A program made the translations under genes and the position numbers. From the NCBI GenBank assembly GCA_035222895.1, contig JAVYIG010000889.1, forward strand, positions 362,829-426,828: DNA of 64,000 nucleotides, read 5' to 3'. Origin of the DNA: Strongylocentrotus droebachiensis. Lineage: Eukaryota > Echinodermata > Echinoidea > Camarodonta > Strongylocentrotidae. Below the pieces are notes generated by a model. The model was not told where the DNA came from. It searched no databases and saw only the letters and a program-made list of their open reading frames with translations. Of the stretch, positions 35,401 through 45,809 are shown one piece after another (the first letter of the stretch is position 1; each line of letters starts with the position of its first letter).

Positions 35401-38400
35401 ATTCAATGAATAATATTTCTGTTTTTCATTCTTTATCTAAAATAACTAATCCATGTAGAATTGTATTATATACTCTATTAAATACTTTTATATAATTCAT
35501 TATCCAAATAAAAATGAAAATTCAAACATGAAATTGGATAAATTTCAACTATTAGATGACTTCAGTTTATTAACTACAAATTTAATTATTACATTGTGTA
35601 TCGTTACGGAAAGTTTTTAGGAAAATCAAATCCACTGAAATGAAAGTTTTAAAAAGAAGTTGATAAATCTAAAAACGAATGTACACAAACGATGTCTTCC
35701 AGATGTTTTCTCAAATAATATTAACAATAATAATGATGATGTTAAATTAGTAATAACAATACTGCTACTACTACTAATAATAACATAATGATAATAATAA
35801 TGATACCAATGATAATAATAATATTGATAATAATGATAATTATGATAATAATGATAATTATGATAATAATGATAATTATGATAATAATGATTAAAAAAAT
35901 AATAATAATAATAGTAATAATGATAATAACGATAATAATAGTAAACTGTTTAATAAAATTACAAAATTATTTACATTTTGTTTCCTAACAACTTCTTTTC
36001 CGTATTTCCGTAGGAAATTGCAGGAACAGAGTCTTTAAAGACTTCCTGAAAAACAAACTTGATTGTGACTGTTCAAACGCTTGTAGGTGAGTTTACGTAT
36101 CAACATGTTTCACGTGGTTTGATTTTCATTTGGAGATTCGTGTTGCCTGAAACTACACTGTTGCTCATAAAGTTGGAACTATGGTTCAAGGCATGGGCAC
36201 ACAGAAGATTTTTTTTCTGTTGGGGACCGGGGTAAAATGCAATGAATTATTGATAATTTATTGCATTTTCTTTGATGTTTTTTTATTTGTGGGAACTGCC
36301 CCCTACCCTAGCCCCCGCTGCGTACAGCCATGGTTCAGTGGCATAGCAATGGCCTCGTAACTGTGAGGCCCCAGGATCAAAACCGTGTCGATGTCGTTAT
36401 TAGTGCCATTTTGTGGGGCATTAATCCTCATTACTGTCATTTATTACTTAAGGGCGTAGGTCCCCTAGTTGATAAGCATAGTAGCATACACATGCTTTAG
36501 CAGTCACGCAAAACAAACACAGGCAAATTAATATTCAATAAAATCTGAGAATGTATACTAATATCTAGATCTATTAGGGATAAATCATTGTCAAAATAAT
36601 TCCATAAATTGGGGTAAACAAAAATATTCCAACTTCATGAGCAACAGTGTATGTGCATCAACGTCGGCATAAAAAAAATGTTTGTCTAAATCTTTGAAGC
36701 AAAATAAATTGTGAACTTACACCCTTTTTAATTTAAATTCTAATTGCTAAATTTCGAGATGTTATGAGAAGAGAACCGCACGAGCCCTGAGCCGACTACT
36801 TTTACAGACTAGGTTGAGACCCAATAAAGATGAAAATTAGTTGTGAGCTTGCCTTCTCTTTATTCACGACAGTGGAAGAATTTCATAGTAGTAATGTTCC
36901 CTGAATAGGATTGCTCTTCTATACCCTAATAGGTAAAATACGATGAGAAATAACTTCTAAAACATTGAAATGTAAAATGTCATGACTCTTCTTTTTTTCT
37001 TTCTTCAGTGAAACTGTGTTCAAACCGAGGATAGCAATTTCAAGATGGCCTACCGCAAGATACGAGGTAAGTAATCACTGATTGGGTGGATAATAGATGT
37101 TAAAACGACATAATTGTCTAATTAGCATAATTTTCAAGTCACGTAGTTGATTACATGCTTTTACGTCCAGTGGAAGGTTTAGTACGATAACACGATCGCA
37201 AAAAATATGTTTGTATTAGCCATGTTTGTCAAATTTTGCAATACTCTAACAGAAAAAATGACGTATTGCATAATCCTTGCATTTTCACTTGCATTTGAAT
37301 GGGATATAATTATAAGGAATCGAAATTGCCCTTCTGTAAATTTATCGAAATTCTTTGCGATCGTGTTTAACACATTTAAGCCTACATAGCAATAATTGTA
37401 TTTTGGGGTACACATAGCGGCTGTGAGCCTTTTCTGATATCTCCTTTTTCCATAATAATTTTACCCTAGCTTGAGAGGCGATACATGTGAACCACTGGTG
37501 AGCCAATTATTTGCAAATATAAGATTCAATTTCTTTGCTAAATTTTGTGAAGAAAGCGGCTCATTTCATTGTATTCTGATTACATGCGTTTGGATATTTT
37601 CTGTCCGTAATCTGGCATGTGCACAATTGGATGACACCCTAAGACTCATGAAAACACAATTAAAACTTACAATGGTCTACAAAACGTGGGACTAGCTACC
37701 CACCCCCTTCCCCTCACCCTGGTGCCACAACCAATGTATCTCCAAAGGCCCTGTTGGAAGAGAACAATTAAATAAATGAGTTATAATTATATTCAATGTA
37801 AACCTTATAAGTCATAGATTACAATAATGCCGGTTATATGCCATTTTACAGTCTGTCAGAGGAGCAACAGCTCTGTGAAAACTTGGAATCCGGGCTAAAG
37901 CTTTGCTTTGAAATTTGGAAGTTGTCGACACAAAATCTAGCTATCGAATTGATGACATCATTTTTTGTAGAATATACGCATGTTCACAACGATTTTGCAT
38001 TAATTAAGCGCGGCTCATCGCCTCAGCTATTATGGTCCACGTGTTATGTCGTCACCGTAACTGCGGCAGATTTGACCTCTGTTGACCCGTTATTTGGAGG
38101 TGTGCGATTTTTTTTTTTTTATTTGCTTTTGTGCAATGCTGAAAAGCAAAGTATTTCGTATTCCTTTATATTTGTTTTATACGTTTATTTAGCTTTCCAT
38201 TGATATAAACTTGAATTTTCATCGGATAAGGTCTTTACAAAAAAACATGGACTATCATCCGGGTTTGGGCGTATAATTGGTTTTAATCCAATTTTTCTTT
38301 GAAACCCACCCACCAGAAGAATTAGTCTGAATCATACGAATAAGATACCTAGTATGAAATAATTGTTTTGTATCGTAAATTATATTTTAAAGGCTCATTT

Positions 38401-38938
38401 GTATGACAGCCTGGCCAGTATCAACCAGAAAGCAGCTCGAATTCTTACAAATGTGGCGCAATCAAGGTAGGAAAATGTCCTTGTCTTTATGGTTTTATTT
38501 TTCTTAACTTAAAGTCTGAATAACCATAGCATTTACCCAACAATTGAACAGGTACATGTAGTCAATGAATATGCTTTGCTCGCTAGATTGGTGCGTAGAG
38601 CTAGCCTGTAACATTGTAATTTGCAGTAGTGATAGACTTAGGGGCGCAGGGGTATTTTTACAAAACTATTCAATGATACTATTAATAATAATTATAAATA
38701 TAGTATTAATAACAATAAACATAATATTAATTGATATATATCCGTGCACTTTTGAGATTTCTGAGAAGAAGAAAATGATCGGGGGAAAAAGTACTATTGG
38801 TAGTACACTTTTCCCCTTCCTAGTTAAAATGATCTTCGTTCCCCCTATTGAACTACCGAGCCCCACAGATGAAGCCATGATGCTGATGAGGAGGATGGTG
38901 GTAGTTAATGTAGCAGTAGCAATAGTATTAGTAGTAGC

Positions 38939-38985
<47 letters not shown>

Positions 38986-39168
38986 CAGCAGCAGCAGTAG
39001 TAGCATTAGTAGTAGGAGTAGTAGAAGCAGTAGCAGCAGTTGTGTTGGTGGTAGTAGTAGTAGAAATAATAGTTGTAGTAGAAGTAGTAGTAGTAGTAGT
39101 AGTAGCAGCAGCAGTAGTAGCATTAGTAGTAGGAGTAGTATAAGTAGTAGCAGCAGTAGTAGTATTAA

Positions 39169-39216
<48 letters not shown>

Positions 39217-39302
39217 CAGCAGCAGCAGTAGTAGCATTAGTAGTAGGAGTAGTAGAAGTAGTAGCAGCAGTAGTATTGGTAGTAGTAGTAGAAGTAGTAG
39301 TT

Positions 39303-39360
<58 letters not shown>

Positions 39361-42300
39361 CAGCAGCAACAGCAGGAGTAGTATAATAGTATTAGCGGTG
39401 GTGATAGTAGTACAGTGAAACCTGTCGATAAAGAACACCCAAGGAAGACAAGAAAAGTGGTCGTTTTTGGCAGGTGGTCTTTATGTACAGGTTCCTTTTA
39501 CATGTTTCAATGAGAAACAATTTTCGAGGAAAACAAAAATGTGGTGTTTGTAGACAGATGGTTACTAAAGCAGATTTGACTGTGTAGTAGTGGTAGAGAA
39601 AACAACAACAACAACAATAAGAATATTAATGATAACAATTCGATATAATAACAATAATACCCTATTGTACATGTACATACCATAAAGTCATGTTCAAATT
39701 ACTTCATAAGTTATTGTAATTTTCGCATAAAAATATCTTTCAATAGGTGATGAGCAGGCCTATTGCATGGTATTTAAGTGTGTGATTCGGAAGTCTTTAA
39801 GATCGTGTTTGATAATTATAACAATAATTGTAATAATAATAATAGCAATAATTATAATAATAATAATAGCAATAATTATAATAATAATAATAGCAGTAAT
39901 TATGATAATAGCAATAATGATAATAATGTTGATATATATAATGATATTGATATTAACAATAATAATATTGATATTACAAATAATAATAGTAATATCAATA
40001 TCAACGATAATAATAGTCATAATAATAACAATGGATTTACCCCCGATTTTCTCGTAACTTTTCCCCTTTTTATTAGAAACAATCTTGTGCGCCTTTCTGT
40101 GTTTTATGAAGAACTCAACTTCGAGAATGTCGTGGAAACTCCATTGATAACGGTATGTTATGATTTCTTTCGTTCTGAAAATCAATAGTCAACAAATGGT
40201 TTAATTTAGAGCAGTATTCCCTTGTAAGAGCTATTTAGGATATGCTGAAATGTGTTAAATTAATTTTTCTTACTCTGATTCTCATCCTCGAAATATCTTT
40301 CCAAATATTATTTTGTTCTCCATTTCAACGTTTTATAGTATACGCTGATCTCAACAGAAACATTTAAAAGTTATACAGATACCAATTAAACAACTCATAC
40401 CCTTACCAAGTTTTGTAATTTTTAAGTATGCGAAAAAGTTGATTTATCCCGAATCATGTTTCCTTAGAATTTTGCATATTACACCTTGCCTCTAAAATCC
40501 TTCAAGAAAGGTCCTAATTCAACCAGTCCACCTTTCATTCTTGAGTGACAAAAAATACAAAACACATCAAATTTACAAGGTGTATGAATAATTAAAAGTA
40601 TATGTGTTCGATATCAATGTAATATGCTCTCATTGTTCTCATAAAAATTAGATAACATTTCAAATACTATCCTGGTTATAGTTTTGGTAGTTTACAGTTG
40701 TTGCCTTTATAAGACACAATCGTAAATGTATTAACAACCTAACCCCCCTGGAAGAAAATATTATGTGCACTCTGCTGGAACTTGATCTAAATTTCAAATG
40801 AGATAACCATCAACGAGGTTTCTGTTTTCATTTATTGCCTTGTCTTTTATATTTGAGACTTTATCCGCATGGTCAAGGGCGTATTTAAGGGCGTGTTTTT
40901 GTGCTCCCCCGGCTTAATCACCTGCTGGCTGATTCGCCGCTCAATATTTTCTCACGAATTGGGAAGAAAAAAAAACCCTTAAAAAATCCTGGATACGCCC
41001 TTGCACATGGTACACGGAAATACTGTTTTACACAACATAAGTTTGTAACAGTTGTGACAAATCACGTGAAGGATGCATGGGAACAATATCATTGAATAAG
41101 CATGCAGATGTGAATTTTTAAAATTGATTTAATAAAGTTCAGAAGACGGTCATCAGTAATTTATATTAAATCAATCTTGTTCACGCTTACCTACTTAAAT
41201 ACTACACAAATTATACCGCCCGTGTACTGTATATCTGTCACCTTTTTTGTTGTTGGTTCTTATTAAACCGTTCATTTGCCACCAGTGCAAGCTTACATCT
41301 GCATATCGGCAAAATACATAAATTAGGGAATACCTGGTGATGCGAAGGTACAGCAAAGAGAAGAGAAGAATGTTAGGTAGAGAGAGAGTGGGGGCGGAGT
41401 TGAAGTGGGAAGGAGTTACAGTTGATTACACATATCATTTTTAAGTCGTTAAGTCGTTATTTTCATCAATTATGGCAGCTACTTTTGATTGTTTCGACAA
41501 AGTGATGTCAAACGCTTCGACGAATTCATATAAAGCGCTACATCAAATGTATTTTATTATAAAATCATTTTTACCATACCTATCCCACGATAAACATAGT
41601 ACAGCACAGAGAGATAAATTGTGTCGCATGTACAGTGCGTCCCAGAAAAAACGAAACTGAGAATAATTGATGTTTTATCATAACTTAGTCATAATTATAA
41701 TTGATAAATGACACATATCTGTAAAGCTTAGACCCTCTTCTTTCATTTGATACTACTCGTATAATGCATATTTCACGCATGAGTGATTAAAATCAATTTG
41801 AAGAGAGGAACTCATTTGGCGGACGGTATCTGAATTTCCACGTGAAAATCACATTTCCAGAAAGTTGAGTATCTGCCCTTTCCTATGACACCTCAGTCAG
41901 GAAAAATAAACCAGGAATAACAAAGTTCTGTTTGTTTAAAGTAGTACTTGCATTTCCATAATTGTATTAAACAAATTCGTTTTCACTGGCTGACTGCCGT
42001 AGCAACAAACGGAATTAACAGAAGACTTAACTCCGTTTCGTTGACAATCAGCCATGCATGAAGTCTTTCGTCTACGGCTAATTGTCAACGAAATGGAGTT
42101 AAGTCTTTTGTCAACTTTGCTTGTTGCTACTGCAGGCAGCCAGTGAAAACGAATTCGTTTCATGAAATATGGAAAATTTTAAGTCTTTTGTCAACTTGCT
42201 TGTTGCTACTGCAGGCAGCCAGTGAAAACGAATTCGTTTCATGAAATATGGAAATTTTTAAGTCTTTTATCAACTTGCTTGTTGCTACTGCAGGCAGCCA

Positions 42301-42913
42301 GTGAAAACGAATTCGTTTCATAAAATATGGAAATGCAAGCACTACTTTAAACAAACAGAACTTTGTCATTCCTTGCTCATTTTTCCTGATTGAGGTGTCA
42401 TATGAAAGGGCAGAAACTCAACTTTCTAGAAATGTGAGTTTCACATGGGAATTCAGATACCTTCCGCCAAATGACTTTTTGGTTTCCTCTCTTCAATTTG
42501 ATTTTAATCACTCATGCGTGAAATATGCATCATATGAGTTGCATCAAATGAAAGAGAAGAGTCTAAGCTTTCCAAATATGTATCATTTATTAATTATAAA
42601 TGTGACTAAGTTATGATAAAACATCGATTGTTCTCGGTTTCGTTTTTTCCTGGGACGCACTGTATAGAGTTTATAGAGACCAACCGTGTGAGATATCTTA
42701 AATGTATGACATCCATTTTTCTCCATTTTGTTTCTAATTCTCTATTAAAAGGTGGAATCTCTTTTCGGAAGTTTAGGTGGATTGTTGGGACTCTATATAG
42801 GAATGTCTTTCATATCAGTGACAGAGATACTGGTCTTCATCTTCGAGTTACTTCGCTCTTTCTGCTGCCATAAAGGCTATCCTACCAAACATACTAAGGT
42901 TTCTGGACGCTGA
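29107..42913 (+). CDS. DEG/ENaC-type (amiloride-sensitive-like) sodium channel subunit, 11 exons
   Basis: This is a plasma-membrane cation channel subunit of the degenerin/epithelial sodium channel family, which forms trimers with two membrane helices per subunit. Exons: 29107-29485, 30313-30513, 31770-31971, 33076-33188, 34524-34687, 35161-35359, 36014-36086, 37009-37066, 38393-38466, 40077-40152, 42752-42913. Joined length is 1701 nt with every phase matching, giving 566 residues, normal for the family. Features: gating motif HG at 50-51, helix 1 at about 63-84, FPAVTICN at 109-116, a Cys-containing extracellular region with RLPEPYGDC and CDCSNAC, and a C-terminal helix with G-x-S selectivity filter GMS at about 530-532. 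The start ATG has a good context (GACATGG), and an upstream acceptor (TCTCGTAG, exon from 29079) suggests a 5' UTR exon. Ligand or stimulus cannot be inferred. Introns are loaded with MITEs and microsatellites but no exon is damaged. Confidence 0.93.
30313..30513 (+). CDS. ENaC-like exon 2
   Basis: The acceptor is GAGCAG and the donor G|GTACTA. It encodes TRFETLAALDRNHKV and an acidic Thr/Glu-rich stretch. This part of the extracellular domain is variable in the family, so the assignment rests on splice phase and neighbours. Confidence 0.8.
31164..31275. repeat. Foldback hairpin in ENaC-like intron 2
   Basis: AGCACTATTTTCGGAGGGGC and its complement flank a short core (31197-31242). An outer pair, GAAATTATGGATC and GGATTCC/CCATAATTTC, extends the palindrome to about 110 bases. 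It is probably a small MITE. Confidence 0.7.
31770..31971 (+). CDS. ENaC-like exon 3
   Basis: The acceptor is AACCAG and the donor GA|GTAAGT. It encodes acidic YDYSGIEDIEDPNDWEALY and then LGHKAKDFILQCSFDTEAC, which fits the family pattern of a DFI..C.F....C block. Confidence 0.9.
33076..33188 (+). CDS. ENaC-like exon 4
   Basis: The acceptor is CCTGTAG after a long T tract and the donor G|GTAAAG. It encodes NFTVIQNAEYGNCFVFN, matching the conserved 'G.C..FN' region of DEG/ENaC channels. Confidence 0.92.
33872..34466. mobile_element. TTAA-flanked MITE family B, copy 2
   Basis: TTAA at 33872 and 34463 bounds AGATACTATGTCCCTTTTGC ... GCAAATGGGACATATAGTAC. It aligns along its length with 24843-25368. 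An extra internal segment near 34320-34400 includes an ATC microsatellite. It sits in intron 4 of the channel gene. Confidence 0.75.
34524..34687 (+). CDS. ENaC-like exon 5
   Basis: The acceptor is AAGCCAG and the donor AAG|GTATTA. It encodes GLQLTLMVEQPEYIGILSPN and GFATSIGLTK, the family's 'G L.L.....Y......G..V.IHD' region. A TTAA-flanked MITE ends only about 60 bases upstream. Confidence 0.92.
35161..35359 (+). CDS. ENaC-like exon 6, Cys-rich
   Basis: The acceptor is CGACAG and the donor G|GTAAAA. It encodes ISRLPEPYGDC, then YDFSQRSCLKLCLQETLNET and CSCITD, conserved cysteines of the extracellular domain. Confidence 0.94.
35780..35945. repeat. (ATA/ATG)n trinucleotide array
   Basis: AATAATGAT-type triplets in ENaC-like intron 6. 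The Ile/Met open frame over it is compositional. Confidence 0.92.
36014..36086 (+). CDS. ENaC-like exon 7
   Basis: The acceptor is CCGTAG and the donor AG|GTGAGT. It encodes GNCRNRVFKDFLKNKLDCDC followed by SNAC, the Cys-x-Cys...Cys motif that precedes the 'WP' segment. Confidence 0.9.
36154..36651. mobile_element. TA-flanked MITE with TACACTGTTGCTCAT ends
   Basis: The left end TACACTGTTGCTCATAAAGT and the right end complement to TACACTGTTGCTCATGAAGT form inverted repeats at TA sites in ENaC-like intron 7. The interior at about 36335-36395 is loosely tRNA-like (TGGTTCAGTGGCATAGCAATG). No ORF. Confidence 0.68.
37009..37066 (+). CDS. ENaC-like exon 8
   Basis: The acceptor is CTTCAG and the donor GAG|GTAAGT. 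It encodes SETVFKPRIAISRWPTARYE, including the S.WP motif of the family. Confidence 0.92.
38393..38466 (+). CDS. ENaC-like exon 9
   Basis: The acceptor is TTTTAAAG (a weak polypyrimidine tract) and the donor AG|GTAGGA. It encodes AHLYDSLASINQKAARILTN. Phase agrees with both neighbours. Confidence 0.82.
38930..39372. repeat. Long (TAG)n-derived array
   Basis: About 440 bases of TAG/CAG/TTG triplets in ENaC-like intron 9. It contains longer-period repeats such as CAGCAGTAGTAGCATTAGTA recurring about every 110 bases. The poly-Leu and poly-Val frames here are artefacts. Confidence 0.93.
39411..39583. mobile_element. TA-flanked MITE with TACAGT termini (copy 2)
   Basis: TACAGTGAAACCTGTCGATA at the left and CAGATTTGACTGT at the right are inverted repeats. 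It is related to 2251-2448 (shared CAGGTTCCTTTTACATGTTTC-like and ATGAGAAACAATTTTC-like segments in opposite orientation). It is inserted inside the TAG microsatellite. Confidence 0.65.
39815..40035. repeat. (AAT)n-rich array
   Basis: AATAATAATAGCAATAATT-type repeats run almost up to ENaC-like exon 10. Confidence 0.9.
40077..40152 (+). CDS. ENaC-like exon 10
   Basis: The acceptor is TTATTAG and the donor ACG|GTATGT. It encodes NNLVRLSVFYEELNFENVVE, the conserved 'L..Y.EELNYE' strand just before the second helix. Confidence 0.93.
41631..42664. mobile_element. Mariner-like foldback element in ENaC-like intron 10
   Basis: TACAGTGCGTCCCAGAAAAA at the left and its near-complement ending CTGGGACGCACTGTA at the right flank about 1.03 kb with TA duplication. 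The inverted arms run roughly 350 bases each with scattered changes. The core contains three tandem copies of an about 80-bp unit (about 42100-42330) and further inverted modules. It has no transposase. Its right end is 88 bases upstream of the last channel exon. Confidence 0.82.
42100..42335. repeat. Three ~80-bp tandem units inside the foldback core
   Basis: Each unit contains GCTTGTTGCTACTGCAGGCA and GTGAAAACGAATTCGTTTCA. The units are almost identical, so the amplification is recent relative to the arms. Confidence 0.88.
42752..42913 (+). CDS. ENaC-like terminal coding exon: helix 2 and pore
   Basis: The acceptor is TTAAAAG. It encodes SLFGSLGGLLGLYIGMSFIS, containing the G-x-S filter (GMS), then TEILVFIFELLRSFCC and a short basic tail ending SGR before TGA. 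Confidence 0.94.
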   Translation: MESLFGSLGGLLGLYIGMSFISVTEILVFIFELLRSFCCHKGYPTKHTKVSGR

Positions 42914-43111
42914 GTCTGCCACGAGCGACTTCAGAGACTACAAAGCTCCGCAGCCCCGCTTGTATTCTGTGCACCGATTTGGACCCATACTGCAAAACTC
43001 TCCAATGCGAACCTCACTGGCTGCCTGTCATGCCTGTTCGTCGAGGAATTGCGTTCAAAATCATGCTATTCGTGAACAAGGCTTTTTATTAGCTTTGTCC
43101 AGAATACATCA

Positions 43112-43284
43112 GGCCCTGTTTCCTAAAAACTTGTAATCGATAACAAATGCTAAAATGCTGTGACAAATTAGCTCTCAGCCAATCAGATGCCACGATTTAA
43201 GAAGCTTATAGTAATGTACAGTTATTGTAGTTAGATATTGAAAACGAGTTTCTTTTCGATAAGAAGTTTAATGAAGCAGTGCCC
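43112..43284. mobile_element. Short foldback MITE, GGCCCTGTTTC ends (copy 2)
   Basis: A degenerate relative of 28569-28706. It shares GGCCCTGTTTC and CTCTCAGCCAATCA with a complementary right end (GAAGCAGTGCCC). If the channel's polyadenylation site is near 44100, it lies in the 3' UTR. Confidence 0.6.
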
Positions 43285-44087
43285 AGGACTTGCCTCGTTT
43301 GTCGCCCCTCAAACACGCCTGCCCCACTCGGTTTATATCTTCTGTACATAATGATTGACTAAGCTTCCCTCCAAGAGTGTTTTCCCCCAACTACCGGTGA
43401 CATTTTGTGAGCCCCCACGAATCATTTTTGCTCATATTCTACGTCAGATTGCTTAAATTTACTGTTTCAAACATGTGCGTCTGGTGACGTAGCCACTAGA
43501 CCAAGATACCTGTATATAAATGTTTCATGACTGAAATCGGTAATAATTTGTACAAAAAAGAAGGATAAAGCTAAATGTCTCTTACTGACTTAAAGTAAAA
43601 AATATATCGTATGTAGCTGTGTAGCTTCTGTTGTAAATTTCTGAAAAATATGTCTATGATTTTCTTAAGCAACTTCTAGCAACGGCTTTATCTAGCATGG
43701 CTAAATTGTTAGACAATATAAATAACTTCAACTGTAAAAAGCTGGACATAGCCTACAGCATGTGCTGAATTTTCACATCCACGTTATTGGTGCTTTAATG
43801 TGTAAACTTAAAATCTATTTTTAGACAGTTCTACATTTGTGCATTATGTGTTTGTATATATCGTCACCTCTTATTGTTATTAAATCTAGTACGATATGAT
43901 CTGGGAATATTATAAATGCACGTGCATGTTCACTTTGCGATTAGCATATGCTATTTTCAGCCTTTAAAGGTTTACCATTGTGATGTTATGTATTTTCAAA
44001 TTATATGGATCTGTTATTCTAATACATGTACCAGATAATGCCATGTGTATATATATATGTATCAATAGAAACTTAGCTGCTAAATGA

Positions 44088-44099
44088 AATAAAAATAAA
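44088..44099 (+). terminator. Candidate polyadenylation signal, ENaC-like gene
   Basis: Two back-to-back AATAAA hexamers lie 1.2 kb after the channel stop codon. Intervening sequence has no other feature except a MITE, so use of this site is plausible but unproven. Confidence 0.35.
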
Positions 44100-44642
44100 A
44101 TGAAATTATGGTCATTCAGTTCCTTTAGTTTTAGTCACGTGAATATCTCGAAATAATTTACACTTCGTTTTTGTTGGGTGCCAGAAGAACATGCCGGACG
44201 CTAATTCGTAACATTTCCCTAAAGTTATTGCCCGTCTGGCATATATGGCTATCAGCAGAAGCCTTTTTTCGAGCCAAGAAATGTTTCCTACCGATTGGAC
44301 CCTTCGGAACATTAAAGGCATCGTTTAACAATGTTAAATCTGAGATGCACGACTCTGCGTGTTATCAGTGTCTGTGATATGGTGTAATATTGAAGCCCTA
44401 AAGAAATTGCGCTTCAAAATAATCAAGAAGTGCCTCAAAAAAGTAAAACTCTTTGAGTTACCAGTTTTACCATACTCGTTTACCCCAATAGACTGTAGTG
44501 TTATGAAAACCGTTTGGCAAAAGGTTTTTAAAGTTTGTAATTACAATCATAAATATCTTGATAATCAGACAGGCGATCGGCTTGTAAAAGTCATGAGGCT
44601 CCTGACTGATCTAAAGGTTTATAATTATCATTGCAGCATGAG

Positions 44643-44901
44643 CTAAATCCAGGATTTTGTTTCAGAATCTGAGACAAAGTTACCGGATCCCTTTAAGATA
44701 ATCTTTCGAATCATGAGTACGGTTCTTCGAATGACCAGCTTGCAGATCAAGTTTTTCGTAACCGGTTCCATCGTCGGATACTCGTAATAGAGTTCCAGTT
44801 CCATGTATGCATCTGTTCCCGGTAGATTGGTTGGTGTGGTATTTCGTACTGTGGCGATCTCATGCTCTTCTTGTTCAGAGGATCCTACTTTAAATAAACG
44901 T
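44643..44901 (-). CDS. Possible terminal exon of an unrecognised minus-strand gene
   Basis: On the minus strand, after a good acceptor (TTGTTTTGTGTAATCTTACAG|A), an open frame of 85 codons runs to TAG. It includes EQEEHEIATVRNTTPTNLPG, MELELYYEYPTMEPV and CKLVIRRTVLMIRKIILKG. It has no start of its own (the first internal Met is mid-frame), so it would need upstream exons at higher coordinates. I do not recognise the family. It could be chance or an old transposon exon. Confidence 0.25.
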
Positions 44902-44909
44902 CTGTAAGA

Positions 44910-45800
44910 TTACACAAAACAATAGTTGACATGTATTAACAAAACACATTGAAATTTGAGACTACGACTACCTAAAGAGAAGGTTGAGTTCTGGGAAAAG
45001 GTGAAAAATATGTGAGCGTTATCATTGTATATAATGCAAGCGTGGAAGAACATCAGATAAAAAATGTTCCCTGAAAAGCATGTCTCTTGAAAAGCCTTAA
45101 TATTCTAAATATGGTATGTAACATCATTAAAATCGGGACGGATTTTTATGCCACATATTCGTGTAGTCCCATACACATCTTTCTGTGTACATTGCTTGCA
45201 AATTTACCAAGACTGGGTCAAATTTCTTATCATTCTGATGATTTCAGAACCGTACAGTACACATCAATACTTATATGCTAGATGATCACCTTTTTCTGAT
45301 CGATTCCACAACGTATTTTCACAATGCAATCACATGACCAAAACTTAACTTTATCTTTAAGCTTCAGTCAGAATAAGGCTTTTGTCGTCATCAAAATTGA
45401 TACTCACTTTTTAACAGTATATCACTATATGTCCTTTGAAATATTTCTAGCTTTTTAACTGTTAGCTAGGATGTGATCAGAAGTTTCATCATAACTTAAA
45501 AAACGTAAACCCAAATCAAAACAGGGTTAGTGCGTCTGGTACGCTACAAATAACATTTAAACATTTAGCATGAGTATAAACAAGTGATTACCCGTTAACA
45601 AATTCGTCACAAAATAACAAAGTCCGGAACGGCCTAAGTAGCGAGTAACACATGGTTTTGCATGAGTACTTATTTTCGAATCCCAAGCAATTGTTTCGAT
45701 GAAAGCATTGAAACGAATTAAACACTTTTATTTGATTGAATCGATAAAATTTAATAGCGGAGAAAATGATAAAAGTAAAGATTTTGTTACTTGCGGAAAA
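44910..45800. other. Intergenic, no gene recognised
   Basis: AT-rich with no repeats or exons that I can support. Confidence 0.45.
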
Positions 45801-45809
45801 GGAAGATCA

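Noticed and set aside
38905..39438. 177- and 192-residue poly-Leu / poly-Val frames
   Set aside because: Products of the TAG trinucleotide array in an intron, not proteins.
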